A stretch of DNA of 64,000 bases from Parvibaculum sp. (GTDB lineage Bacteria > Pseudomonadota > Alphaproteobacteria > Parvibaculales > Parvibaculaceae): contig JAUSMV010000030.1 of NCBI GenBank assembly GCA_030645235.1, positions 1,116,001-1,180,000 of the forward strand. The letters are read 5' to 3'. How positions within the stretch are numbered: position 1 is the first letter of the stretch; every line of letters starts with the position of its first letter. A program made the translations under genes and the position numbers. Shown here piece after piece: positions 8,097 to 16,826 of the stretch. Below the pieces are notes generated by a model. It saw only the letters and a program-made list of their open reading frames with translations, made no database searches and was not told the DNA's origin.

Positions 8097-8421
8097 ACCA
8101 CGCGCTCATCCAGGCGACGTGCCGCTCATAGGTGTAATCGCTCTGCTCAGACGGTTTATCCGATTTGCCAAAACCGATGAGGTCGGGTGCCACAACGCGG
8201 TGACCTTTGGCGACAAGCCCCGCAATCATATGGCGATAGAGAAAAGACCATGACGGCTCGCCATGCATGAGGAGCACAGGGGCCGCATCGCGCGGGCCTT
8301 CATCAACCGCATGAATGCGCAAGACCTGACCCGTGCCTGATGCAATATCGGTCCAGTGCGGCGGGTAAGGATAATCCGGCACATGGGCAAAGCATGCGTC
8401 CGGTGTTCGCAAAATCTTCAA
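8097..8421 (-). pseudogene. Truncated haloalkane dehalogenase (second copy)
   Basis: The first ~108 codons of a dehalogenase, from the same TTG start with AGGAGG as the intact gene at 5139-6041. It stops being homologous after HVAWMSAWL, before the nucleophile Asp, and then runs out of frame into the toxin tail. It cannot be active. Nucleotide identity to copy 1 is about 86% in the coding part but complete near the start. Because its operator and ribosome-binding site are intact, it could still drive transcription of the toxin tail and immunity gene behind it. Confidence 0.9.
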
Positions 8422-8527
8422 AAGCGCCTCCTGTTTGACCTGTTCTGTATCCGGCCATATAGTGACATTAATCGTGTCACTATATTTCGAAGGCGTCAAC
8501 GCCGGAAAAACCTGTAGGCTGAAATGC
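8101..8527. repeat. Diverged direct duplication, copy 2
   Basis: Partner of 5721-6147. Beyond 8527 a 20-nt insertion relative to copy 1 is followed by the shared ACGGGAGA-CGGCTTT, which here is the ribosome-binding region of the DsbA-like gene. This copy therefore keeps the original junction with that gene. Confidence 0.9.
8457..8485. promoter_or_regulatory. Second copy of the 11-bp inverted-repeat operator
   Basis: Identical to 6077-6105 (arms ATATAGTGACA / TGTCACTATAT). Here it lies between the broken dehalogenase and the divergent DsbA-like gene, 80 nt from the latter's start, so it may control both directions. Confidence 0.75.
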
Positions 8528-8565
8528 CCATAAAATAAAATCTTGAGAAGAACGGGAGAACGGCT

Positions 8566-9879
8566 TTGACCCTGAAATCATTTCTGATGCGTCATGCGAC
8601 GACGGTGATCACAAGCAAATGGTTGCGCGACATAAAACGCGCGCGTCATGCCCGTTTTCGCAAGCGCGGCGGGCACGCCCCCATCATTTATTATTTTCAT
8701 CAGGCCGATGACCCCTACAGCCACCTCGCCGCGCAGGCGCTTGAAAAAATACAGGCGCGTTACAAGGTTCATCTCGTCGCGCATCTTGTCTCGCCGCCCG
8801 ACGATGCCGCCGCACCCGAACGCGAAAAGCTGAAGCTCTACGCGCTGCGCGACGCCGCCCGCGTTGCAAAGCAATATGGATTTTCCTTTCCCGCCAATGC
8901 CGGATTGCCTGATCCGGCGAATGTCACCCTTGCCGCGCAACGTCTGACGGCGGCACTCGCGCAATCGGACTTTGTGAGATTGGCTCCTGCTATCGGTGAC
9001 GCTTTATGGACCGGCGACAATGATGCCACGAGGGCTTTGCCGCAGGCCGACAAAGCCGCGACAGATAAAGCCATTGCCGATGGTGATGCCGCGCGCAAAA
9101 AATTCGGCCACTATCTGTCGGGCATGTTCTATTTTGAAGGCGAATGGTATTGGGGCATCGACCGTCTGCATCATCTCGAAGCGCGCTTGCAAGAATTGGG
9201 ATTTGACGTCGCGCCCAAAGGCACGCCCGCCATTGCGCCTTACCGCGACATGAAACTTTCGCCCGCGCCTCATGCGAAAACACCGCCTGTCATTGAATAC
9301 TGGTTTTCCTTCCGCAGTCCGTACTCATGGATTTCCGCGCCACGCATGCGCAAGCTTGCAAAGCACTATGGCTGCGAACTTCGTCTGCGTTTCATTCTGC
9401 CGATGGTGATGCGCGGTCTGCCCGTGCCGCAGGTCAAGCGCATGTACATCACGCTTGATACAAAGCGCGAAGCCGATTGTGTGCACCTTCCCTATGGCAC
9501 GATTGTCGATCCCGTAGGCCCCGGTGCCGCGCGTGCGCTTGCCGTTCTCCATCATGCGATCCGCTTGGGTCACGGCGAAGAATTTGCCGAGCTTGGTATG
9601 CGCGCCGCTTTTGCCGACGGCATTGATCTCGCGTCCGACAGCGGCATGTTTGATGTCGCCAAGCGAGCAGGCCTCACGGAGGCACAAACCCGCGCGGCAC
9701 TGGCGGATGAAAGCTGGCGGCCCATTGCAGAGGAAAATCGCGAGGCGCTTTTTGCCGCCGGTCTTTGGGGCGCGCCGACCTTCCGTGTGGATGGCAGGCC
9801 CGCCCATTGGGGGCAGGATCGCTTTTGGGCGCTGGAAGAGGATATTCTGGAAGCCATCGCAACGCGTAATAGCCGGTAG
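8566..9879 (+). CDS. Tandem DsbA-like / 2-hydroxychromene-2-carboxylate isomerase-like protein
   Basis: A 437-residue protein made of two thioredoxin-fold DsbA-like units. The first starts near residue 40 (IIYYFHQADDPYSHLAAQAL). The second starts near residue 243 (IEYWFSFRSPYSWISAPRM) and ends with the cis-Pro segment GLWGAPTFRVDG. Neither unit has a CXXC motif. The second resembles glutathione-dependent HCCA isomerases and kappa-class glutathione transferases, where a Ser replaces the Cys. A TTG start at 8566 has GGGAG at 7-nt spacing, and an ATG at 8587 is the alternative. It lies divergent from the dehalogenase remnant across the operator, which suggests a linked role in xenobiotic conjugation or isomerisation (inference). 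Confidence 0.82.
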   Translation: MTLKSFLMRHATTVITSKWLRDIKRARHARFRKRGGHAPIIYYFHQADDPYSHLAAQALEKIQARYKVHLVAHLVSPPDDAAAPEREKLKLYALRDAARVAKQYGFSFPANAGLPDPANVTLAAQRLTAALAQSDFVRLAPAIGDALWTGDNDATRALPQADKAATDKAIADGDAARKKFGHYLSGMFYFEGEWYWGIDRLHHLEARLQELGFDVAPKGTPAIAPYRDMKLSPAPHAKTPPVIEYWFSFRSPYSWISAPRMRKLAKHYGCELRLRFILPMVMRGLPVPQVKRMYITLDTKREADCVHLPYGTIVDPVGPGAARALAVLHHAIRLGHGEEFAELGMRAAFADGIDLASDSGMFDVAKRAGLTEAQTRAALADESWRPIAEENREALFAAGLWGAPTFRVDGRPAHWGQDRFWALEEDILEAIATRNSR

Positions 9880-10107
9880 GCGATTTAGAGGGCTAAGAAG
9901 AAGGTGCGGGACATAAACCGGAAAAACATCCCTATCCCCGCCTGATTATTTCTCGTTTCTCGCACCCTCGAAAGCGAACAACGAAAAACCAACGATCTCG
10001 ACATGGAAACGATCGATCTCTTGCAAGAATCGCTCGGAATCCGAGCCTCAATCTTGATGGATAACTCGCCTATCCCCGCTTTTCTGACACCCCCCAGCGG
10101 AGCGGAG

Positions 10108-10136
10108 TTGACTCTTGGATGAAGCAGGAATAGAAC
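10108..10136 (+). promoter_or_regulatory. Sigma-70-type promoter of the SOS mutagenesis cassette
   Basis: TTGACT, a 17-nt spacer and TAGAAC. The -10 hexamer overlaps the LexA box, so repressor binding would block it. The rest of the 290-nt gap after the DsbA-like gene shows only a repeated CCTATCCCCGC at about 9931 and 10070. Confidence 0.7.
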
Positions 10137-10147
10137 AAAAAGAGAAC
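10133..10147. promoter_or_regulatory. LexA box (SOS operator), alphaproteobacterial type
   Basis: GAAC-AAAAAGA-GAAC, an exact match to the alphaproteobacterial LexA consensus GAAC-N7-GAAC. It lies 26 nt upstream of the imuA start. Confidence 0.9.
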
Positions 10148-10172
10148 ATCATAGGTCGAACAGCAGGTCGCC

Positions 10173-11108
10173 ATGCCCTCTCACAGTTCCGCTTCGCAGC
10201 CCCTCCACGCCTCCCCCAAAAGCGTTTTATCGTCCTTTGTTTCCGACATGTCGGGGCCGGCATCCGCTGAAACCAAGGCACGGATCATTGCCGATTTGCG
10301 TCGCCGCATTGCCGTGCAGGGCTTTACCGACGAGAGCCCGCGCGGGTCTGTCATTGCTCTTGGTGCTGATCTTCTTGATGCGGCTTTACCGGAACATGGT
10401 CTTGCCGCCGCCGCTCTCCATGAAGTCCGCGCCGCTGATTACCGCGATATGGGCGCGAGTCTCGGCTTTGCCGCCGCTCTCGCCGCGCGTTGCGCCGAGA
10501 CGTTCAGCGATGCGCCTATCCTTTGGTGTGAAGGTTCACACGCCCCTTTCGATATGGGTCGTCTTTACGGACCGGGGCTTGCCGCTTTCGGACTTGATCC
10601 GGCGCGGCTCATTCTGGTGTCTCCGTCAAATCCGGTTGATCTTCTCTGGACGATGGAAGAAGCATTGCGGCTTGGGGCTTTTGCCGCCGTCATCGGCGAG
10701 ATCGACGGGCGCACGCATGTCGTCAATCTGACAACGACGAGACGATTGCAACTCGCCGCCGAAGCAGGCGGTCGCCCGGCTCTACTGCTCACAGGTCATG
10801 CCTCTGCGGGCGCGAGTGCGGCTGCCACGCGCTGGTGCGTCGCGTCTGCTCCCAGCAGCGTTGCCGAAGCCGCGATGCGCGTGCAAGACATGGACAATGT
10901 TCTGCCGTCTCTTGGTCGCCCGCGCTGGAGCGTACAGCTTGAAAAATGTCGCGGTGCGCAAGCAGGAGCGGAAGGCACGGCCTCGCTCTTTGAGCGCGAG
11001 CTGCGGCTTGAATGGGATGCCCGCGCGCGCCTTCTGCGTAATGTACCGGTGAGGTCGCGCGCACCGCGCGACGCAGCGCCGGTGTTGCATGTGATGCACG
11101 CCACCTGA
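10173..11108 (+). CDS. imuA: ImuA, RecA-like accessory protein of translesion synthesis
   Basis: A 311-residue protein of the ImuA family, a RecA/SulA-related partner of ImuB and DnaE2 in damage-induced mutagenesis. It has the ImuA-type order: a basic N-terminal helix (ETKARIIADLRRRIA), a RecA-like core (LHEVRAADYRDMGASLGFAAALAAR, then SPSNPVDLLWTMEEALRLG) and a C-terminal segment with LEWDARARLLRNVPVRSRAP. The start at 10173 follows the LexA box by 26 nt. An ATG at 10248 would give a shorter 286-residue form. It is first in the imuA-imuB-dnaE2 operon, and SOS control by LexA is strongly indicated. Confidence 0.9.
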   Translation: MPSHSSASQPLHASPKSVLSSFVSDMSGPASAETKARIIADLRRRIAVQGFTDESPRGSVIALGADLLDAALPEHGLAAAALHEVRAADYRDMGASLGFAAALAARCAETFSDAPILWCEGSHAPFDMGRLYGPGLAAFGLDPARLILVSPSNPVDLLWTMEEALRLGAFAAVIGEIDGRTHVVNLTTTRRLQLAAEAGGRPALLLTGHASAGASAAATRWCVASAPSSVAEAAMRVQDMDNVLPSLGRPRWSVQLEKCRGAQAGAEGTASLFERELRLEWDARARLLRNVPVRSRAPRDAAPVLHVMHAT

Positions 11109-11141
11109 GTTGCTTGTTCCTTTTGTCTGAGGTCGTGTCAC

Positions 11142-12722
11142 ATGAGCGGGCAAAGGCGGATCGTTTCTATCTTTTTATCGCATTGGCCGATTGACCGGTT
11201 TCTGCGGGCGCATGGCGCGGGGCTTGATATTCAAAAGCCGCTGGCCCTCGCTCATCCCGATCACGGCGGCATGCAGATTACCGCGCTGACCAAAGCCGCA
11301 CACGCAGAAGGCATCACGCGCCATCAGCGTCTTGCCGATGCACTGGCGCTCCATCCCGCTCTTGATGTGCGCGATGCTGATTTTTCCGCCGACCGTGCCG
11401 CCTTGAAAAATCTAAGCGACTGGTGCGGGCGCTATACGCCATGGACTGCGCCCGACGCACACGGACTTGCAAACGAGCCTGACGGTATTCTCATGGACAT
11501 TACCGGCTGCGCACATTTGTTTGGCGGCGAGAAGGCTCTCATCAAAGATATGGCGGCCCGCTTTTCCGGCTTTCACATCCACACCCGCATCGCAGTCGCT
11601 TCCACAGTGGGAACAGCATGGGCGCTTGCGCGCTTTGGTGCCAACCGATTGACGGTACTCAAAGCGGGAGCTGAGAGCGCTGCCCTGAGCCCTCTGCCCG
11701 TTGCCGCTTTGCGTTTGCCCGGCGACATTGTGGATGGTCTGGCGCGGCTTGGCCTCAAACGCGTTGATGATCTTTTGGGTCGTGCCCGTGCGCCGCTCAC
11801 CGCACGCTTTGGCCGCGCCGTAACGCTCAGGCTTGATGAGGCACTGGGATATGTCGCCGAACCCATTTCACCGCAAGCACCGCTTGTGCCTTACCGTGTG
11901 CGGGTGCTCTTTGCCGAAGGGCTGACACGGCTTGAAGACATTGAGCAGGTCATTGATCAACTGACTGATGAACTTTGCGACCTGCTTGAGCGGTACCATA
12001 AAGGCGCGCGGCAACTTGAGGTTCGTCTCTTCCGGGTTGACGGCGTTGTCACGACCTTACAAGCCGGGACAAGTGCTCCTTCGCGCGCCCCCGCGCATCT
12101 TGCCAAGTTGCTGCGTGAAAAACTCAACCATATCGGTGATGCATTTGATGCAGGCTTCGGCATTGAAGCCGTAAGCCTTGCCGCGCTCACCGTTGATCCG
12201 CTGGCACAGACGCAGTGCATCATGACCGGCTCAACCAAACCCGCTCCCGATATTAACGGGCTGATGGATCGGATGAGCAACCGGCTTGGGCCTGCGCGCG
12301 TGACGCGGCTGACCTCCCGCGCGAGCCACATACCGGAGCGCGCGTCTTATCCCGTGCCGGTTATGCGTCACGGCGAACTTATTTCGGTGCAGGATTGGCG
12401 CGTCGCGGCACTGGAGCGACAAGGCGGCGCAATGGCCCGGCCGTTGCGCATGTTGGGGGCGCCTGAACCCATCGACGTCACGGCCGAAATTCCCGAAGGA
12501 CCGCCACGACGCTTTCGCTGGCGACGTGTGCTTTATCAGATCGCGCGCGCTGAAGGACCGGAACGGATCGCGCCTGAATGGTGGCGCAATGCACGCGACC
12601 GCACGCGCGACTATTACCGCGTCGAGGACACAGGCGGGCGGCGCTTCTGGCTTTACCGCGACGGACTTTATACGGGCAATGAAGACATGCCGCGCTGGTA
12701 TATTCAGGGGGTATTCGGATGA
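11142..12722 (+). CDS. imuB: ImuB, catalytically degenerate Y-family polymerase homologue
   Basis: A 526-residue Y-family polymerase-like protein. The palm/finger region is at about 1-350, with the conserved MDITGCAHLFGGE segment near residue 117 and a helix-hairpin-helix-like part around 190-210. The C-terminal region is ImuB-specific (GPPRRFRWRRVLYQIARAEGPERI, and DYYRVEDTGGRRFWLYRDGLY at the end). The usual first catalytic Asp of Y-family enzymes is absent from the N-terminal strand (VSIFLSHWPIDRF), as known for ImuB, which acts as a hub joining ImuA, DnaE2 and the clamp. Its stop overlaps the dnaE2 start by 4 nt (ATGA). Confidence 0.93.
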   Translation: MSGQRRIVSIFLSHWPIDRFLRAHGAGLDIQKPLALAHPDHGGMQITALTKAAHAEGITRHQRLADALALHPALDVRDADFSADRAALKNLSDWCGRYTPWTAPDAHGLANEPDGILMDITGCAHLFGGEKALIKDMAARFSGFHIHTRIAVASTVGTAWALARFGANRLTVLKAGAESAALSPLPVAALRLPGDIVDGLARLGLKRVDDLLGRARAPLTARFGRAVTLRLDEALGYVAEPISPQAPLVPYRVRVLFAEGLTRLEDIEQVIDQLTDELCDLLERYHKGARQLEVRLFRVDGVVTTLQAGTSAPSRAPAHLAKLLREKLNHIGDAFDAGFGIEAVSLAALTVDPLAQTQCIMTGSTKPAPDINGLMDRMSNRLGPARVTRLTSRASHIPERASYPVPVMRHGELISVQDWRVAALERQGGAMARPLRMLGAPEPIDVTAEIPEGPPRRFRWRRVLYQIARAEGPERIAPEWWRNARDRTRDYYRVEDTGGRRFWLYRDGLYTGNEDMPRWYIQGVFG

Positions 12723-15700
12723 CCGACGCACCCTTTGCCGAGCTTTGCGTTGCTACGAATTTCAGTTTCTTACGCGGCGCATCCCATGCCGATGAATTGG
12801 TGGCGATGGCCAGGCATCAGGGTCTCAGCGCTATCGGCATTGCTGATCGCAATACGCTATCAGGCATTGTGCGCGCTCACGTCGCCGCAAAGGCAGCAGG
12901 CTTGAAACTTCTCGTCGGTGCCCGCCTCATTATGACGGATGGGTTTGAAGTGATTGCCTATCCGCAGGACCGCGCCGCTTATGGTCGCCTCACAAAACTT
13001 CTGACGCTCGGCAACCGGCGTGCTGAAAAAGGTGAGTGCCATCTGACGCTCAACGATGTGATCGAAGCAGGCCAAGGACAATGCTTCATCGCCATGCCAC
13101 CCGCCACACCGGACGCCTGTTTTTCTATCTCTCTCAATCGTCTGGCCAATGCGTTCAGAGGTTCTGTCTGGCTCGCGCTCACGCCACATTATGACGGCAG
13201 CGATGTGCGACGATTCCGGGCGCTCCACACTTTGGCGCATGACGCACATATACCGCTCGTCGCCACCAATGACGTTCTGGCCCATGCGCCGGAACGCAAA
13301 GCCTTACAGGATGTGCTGACCTGCATCCGCGAACATGTCACTTTAGAAACGGCGGGCTTTCTGCTTGAGGCCAATGCCGAACGTCACATCAAGCCCGGCG
13401 CAGAGATGACACGTCTATGTGCGGGCTTTCCCGATGCGATCTCTCAGACATTGCGCATCGCTGAGCGCTGCCGCTTCTCACTTGATGAACTCAAATATGA
13501 GTATCCCGCCGATACATTCTCTGAGAATGAAACACCGCAAGAACTCTTGGAACGGCTCACATGGGAGGGAGCGGCGGCGCGTTTTCCTCACGGGATTGAT
13601 CCTAAAATAAAAACAACTATCGAGCATGAACTGGCGCTCATTGAGCTAAAGCAATACGCGCCCTATTTTCTCACCGTGCATGACATCGTGCGCTATGCGC
13701 GCAGCGTCAATATCCTTTGTCAGGGACGCGGCTCGGCGGCGAACTCTGCCGTCTGTTTTTGTCTCGGCATCACATCTGTCAACCCGACCGAAGTTGATCT
13801 CCTGTTTGAACGGTTTGTCTCCGTCGAACGTGAAGAGCCGCCGGATATTGATGTCGATTTTGAACACGAGCGGCGCGAAGAGGTGATGCAATACATCTAT
13901 GAAAAATATGGCCGTCATCGCGCAGGGATTGCCGCCACTGTTATCTCTTATCGCAGCCGCAGCGCCATCCGCGATGTCGGCAAAGTGTTCGGCCTGTCCG
14001 AAGATGTGGTTCATGCTCTGTCGCGCTCGAGCTGGGGTTGGTCGAGCCATGGTGTATCTGAGGATGATGCAAAGCGGACGGGGCTTGATCCCACGGAACC
14101 ACGCCTTGCCATGGCGATTGATCTGTCACGGCAGTTGATGGGCTTTCCGCGCCATCTCTCACAGCATGTCGGCGGCTTTGTTATCACCAAAGGGCCGCTT
14201 GATGAAGTCGTGCCCATCGGCAATGCCGCCATGATCGACCGTACTTTTGTCGAATGGGACAAGGATGATCTTGATGCGCTCGGCATTCTGAAAATCGACG
14301 TGCTGGCGCTTGGCATGCTCAGCTGCATCCGTCGCGCTTTTGATTTGTTGCGCTACCATCACGGCATTGATCTCGATCTTGCCACCGTGCCGCAAAACGA
14401 CACGGTGACTTACGACATGCTCTGCAAAGCGGATTCCGTCGGTGTTTTTCAGGTCGAGAGCCGCGCGCAAATGTCGATGCTGCCGCGCCTGCGTCCACGC
14501 AATTTCTACGACCTTGTGGTCGAAGTGGCGATTGTGCGGCCCGGTCCCATTCAGGGCGGCATGGTGCATCCCTATTTGCAACGCCGCAGTGGCAAAGAGA
14601 AAGTCGATTACCCCTCACTCGCGCTTAAAGAAGTTTTGCACAAGACGATGGGCATACCGCTCTTTCAGGAACAGGCCATGAAAATCGCGATTGTGGCGGC
14701 TGGTTACTCACCCGGCGAAGCTGATCTGTTGCGGCGCGCGATGGCCACCTTCCGCCGCACCGGCACCATCGGCATGCATCGCGAGAAATTCATCGGGGGC
14801 ATGATCGCCAATAATTACGAGCCTGATTTTGCTGAACGCTGTTTCAAACAGATTGAAGGCTTTGCCGATTATGGTTTTCCCGAAAGCCATGCGGCGAGCT
14901 TTGCGCTTCTCGTTTATGTCTCTGCCTGGATCAAATGCCATTACCCGGATGTATTTTGCGCGGCGATTTTGAATTCGCAGCCGATGGGCTTTTACGCCGC
15001 CGCACAATTGGTGCGTGACGCCAAAGAACATGGCATCGAAATCCGCGAGGTTGACATCAATCACAGTGATTGGGATTGCACGCTTGAACGGGTGAGTGGC
15101 ACACGTCATTGCGCCGTGCGCTTGGGACTACGTCAGATCAAAAGCTTGACCGCCGATATGGGACAGGTGATTGAGGCCAAGCGCGGGCAGGGCTTTGACT
15201 CTGTGCGGCATCTCTGGTTGCAAACACAATTGAGCCCGCGCCTCATTGAACGGCTCGCGGATGCTGATGCATTCGGCTCCGTCGGGCTCGACAGACGCGC
15301 AGCACTTTGGGCCGTGCGCGGGCTCGGTGGTTACAGCGAAGGGCAATGCGGCAAGATGCCTGCCGCCATGCCGCTCTTTGCGGCCCACGAGGAAGGTGGC
15401 TTTCAGCATGAAGCGGAAGTCGCCTTACCATCCATGCCGCTCGGCGAGCATGTGGTGCTTGATTACGCCACACTGCGTCTGTCACTCAAAGCACACCCAA
15501 TTTCATTCTTGCGGGAACGCTTCAGGAGCCGGGGTGTCATGACGCACAGGAGGCTTGCAGAGAACATACCGAACAATGCACGGGTTCATATCGCCGGTCT
15601 TGTGCTGGTGCGCCAGCGTCCGGGCACAGCAAGCGGCGTGATCTTTGCGACGCTTGAGGATGAAACCGGGATTGCCAATATTATCATCTGGCCAAAAGTC

Positions 15701-15952
15701 TATGAACGCTTTCGCCGCATCGTGCTCACGTCGCGCCTCTTCGGCATCAAGGGCCGCGTACAGAAAGAAGGAATCGTCATCCATGTCATCGCTGATGAGA
15801 TCGAAGATCTGACATACGAGTTGGCGACGATTTCAACGGCGAGTGATATTGCCCGTGACGAGCCGGATCCGCGCGCGACCAGAGCGCTGCGTCACGAGAC
15901 CGAGCAATTGCGTGCGGCGAGGTTTGTTCCTAAAAGCCGAGACTTTCACTGA
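12719..15952 (+). CDS. dnaE2: DnaE2, error-prone DNA polymerase III alpha subunit
   Basis: A 1077-residue C-family polymerase for translesion synthesis. It has an N-terminal PHP domain (residues 1-~210; FAELCVATNFSFLRGASH, IGIADRNTLSG). The polymerase core carries QGRGSAANSAVCFCLGIT and the catalytic PPDIDVDFEHERRE at about 375, followed by thumb and fingers (VRPGPIQGGMVHPYL). The HhH region is at ~760-830 and a C-terminal OB fold (ILVL-type strands, TLEDETGIANIIIWP) at about 950-1010. It lacks the long C-terminal tail of DnaE1. It is translationally coupled to imuB. A short hairpin (GCCGAG / CTCGGC, 15936-15960) spans the stop codon. Confidence 0.96.
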   Translation: MTDAPFAELCVATNFSFLRGASHADELVAMARHQGLSAIGIADRNTLSGIVRAHVAAKAAGLKLLVGARLIMTDGFEVIAYPQDRAAYGRLTKLLTLGNRRAEKGECHLTLNDVIEAGQGQCFIAMPPATPDACFSISLNRLANAFRGSVWLALTPHYDGSDVRRFRALHTLAHDAHIPLVATNDVLAHAPERKALQDVLTCIREHVTLETAGFLLEANAERHIKPGAEMTRLCAGFPDAISQTLRIAERCRFSLDELKYEYPADTFSENETPQELLERLTWEGAAARFPHGIDPKIKTTIEHELALIELKQYAPYFLTVHDIVRYARSVNILCQGRGSAANSAVCFCLGITSVNPTEVDLLFERFVSVEREEPPDIDVDFEHERREEVMQYIYEKYGRHRAGIAATVISYRSRSAIRDVGKVFGLSEDVVHALSRSSWGWSSHGVSEDDAKRTGLDPTEPRLAMAIDLSRQLMGFPRHLSQHVGGFVITKGPLDEVVPIGNAAMIDRTFVEWDKDDLDALGILKIDVLALGMLSCIRRAFDLLRYHHGIDLDLATVPQNDTVTYDMLCKADSVGVFQVESRAQMSMLPRLRPRNFYDLVVEVAIVRPGPIQGGMVHPYLQRRSGKEKVDYPSLALKEVLHKTMGIPLFQEQAMKIAIVAAGYSPGEADLLRRAMATFRRTGTIGMHREKFIGGMIANNYEPDFAERCFKQIEGFADYGFPESHAASFALLVYVSAWIKCHYPDVFCAAILNSQPMGFYAAAQLVRDAKEHGIEIREVDINHSDWDCTLERVSGTRHCAVRLGLRQIKSLTADMGQVIEAKRGQGFDSVRHLWLQTQLSPRLIERLADADAFGSVGLDRRAALWAVRGLGGYSEGQCGKMPAAMPLFAAHEEGGFQHEAEVALPSMPLGEHVVLDYATLRLSLKAHPISFLRERFRSRGVMTHRRLAENIPNNARVHIAGLVLVRQRPGTASGVIFATLEDETGIANIIIWPKVYERFRRIVLTSRLFGIKGRVQKEGIVIHVIADEIEDLTYELATISTASDIARDEPDPRATRALRHETEQLRAARFVPKSRDFH

Positions 15953-15965
15953 TCCTCGGCACTAA

Positions 15966-16727
15966 TTACTGCGCGCCATACCCACCATCAACGGCAAGCG
16001 CATGGCCGGTCACAAAGCTCGCGGCATCCGATGCAAGCCAGATTGCGGCTTCTGCCGCTTCTGATGGATGGCCGAGACGTCCCATAGGTTTCAGCGCAAG
16101 AATGGCAGAACGAAATTCAGGTACGGCTTCCTGTAACCGATCCACCATCGCCGTCTCGATCATACCGGGGCAAATCGCATTCACACGGATGCCAAGCCTG
16201 GCGACGTCAATCGCCACTGAGCGTACCAACCCGACCACACCATGCTTGCTGGCGACATAGGCGGCAAGCCCGCCCGCACCGACAAGGCCCGCTACCGACG
16301 ATGTCGCAACAATTGAACCTTTGCCGTTTTTGACCATCGCAGGCAGAACCGCCGCCATCGTCTGCCATGTGCCGACAATGTTGGTTTCGATCACACGCAT
16401 GAAATCAACTTCGGGCACTTCCCAAGGGGCGCTGATAGCGCCTTCGACACCGGCATTGGCAAAGAGAATATCCGGTACTCGTCCAAGCTTCTCTTTACCG
16501 AGCGCGAGAAGTTCGTCAACGTCGCTTCTCCGGCGAATATCTGTGCGCCGGAAAATCGCGGGTGCGCCCATGTCGCGCAACTCCTCAGCAACTTTCTCAC
16601 CGTTCTCAGCCATGTCACCCAGAATGAGCGCCGCTCCTTCACGGGCGGCCGCCAGCGCGATCGCGCGGCCGATGCCCGCTGCGGCACCCGTTACCAATGC
16701 CGTCCTGCCCGCCAGAGATCCCGCCAT
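15966..16727 (-). CDS. Short-chain dehydrogenase/reductase (SDR)
   Basis: A classical SDR of about 253 residues. It has the cofactor loop TGAAAGIGRAIA, an Asp-containing second strand (LILGDMAENG) suggesting NAD preference, the NAG motif (FANAGVEG), the catalytic Ser in VATSSVAG, YVASK for Tyr/Lys, and the ICPGMIETAM and VTGHALAVDGGYGA end. I prefer ATG 16727, where GGGGG lies 4 nt upstream, over ATG 16748, which has no Shine-Dalgarno. It converges on dnaE2 with a 13-nt gap and stands apart from the regulator operon behind it. Substrate is unknown. Confidence 0.9.
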   Translation of the reverse strand: MAGSLAGRTALVTGAAAGIGRAIALAAAREGAALILGDMAENGEKVAEELRDMGAPAIFRRTDIRRRSDVDELLALGKEKLGRVPDILFANAGVEGAISAPWEVPEVDFMRVIETNIVGTWQTMAAVLPAMVKNGKGSIVATSSVAGLVGAGGLAAYVASKHGVVGLVRSVAIDVARLGIRVNAICPGMIETAMVDRLQEAVPEFRSAILALKPMGRLGHPSEAAEAAIWLASDAASFVTGHALAVDGGYGAQ

Positions 16728-16826
16728 CATTCCCCCAATACGTCTCATTCGTTTGACAAGCAGCGTCAGGGTTTCTCCTAACCAGGGAAACTACACGGAG
16801 GGGGGAGGGGGATCGCTCTTTCGGGG

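Noticed and set aside
8002-8499. A 165-codon open frame as a second complete gene
   Set aside because: It is the dehalogenase 5' part running out of frame into the toxin tail, and the nucleophile region is absent.
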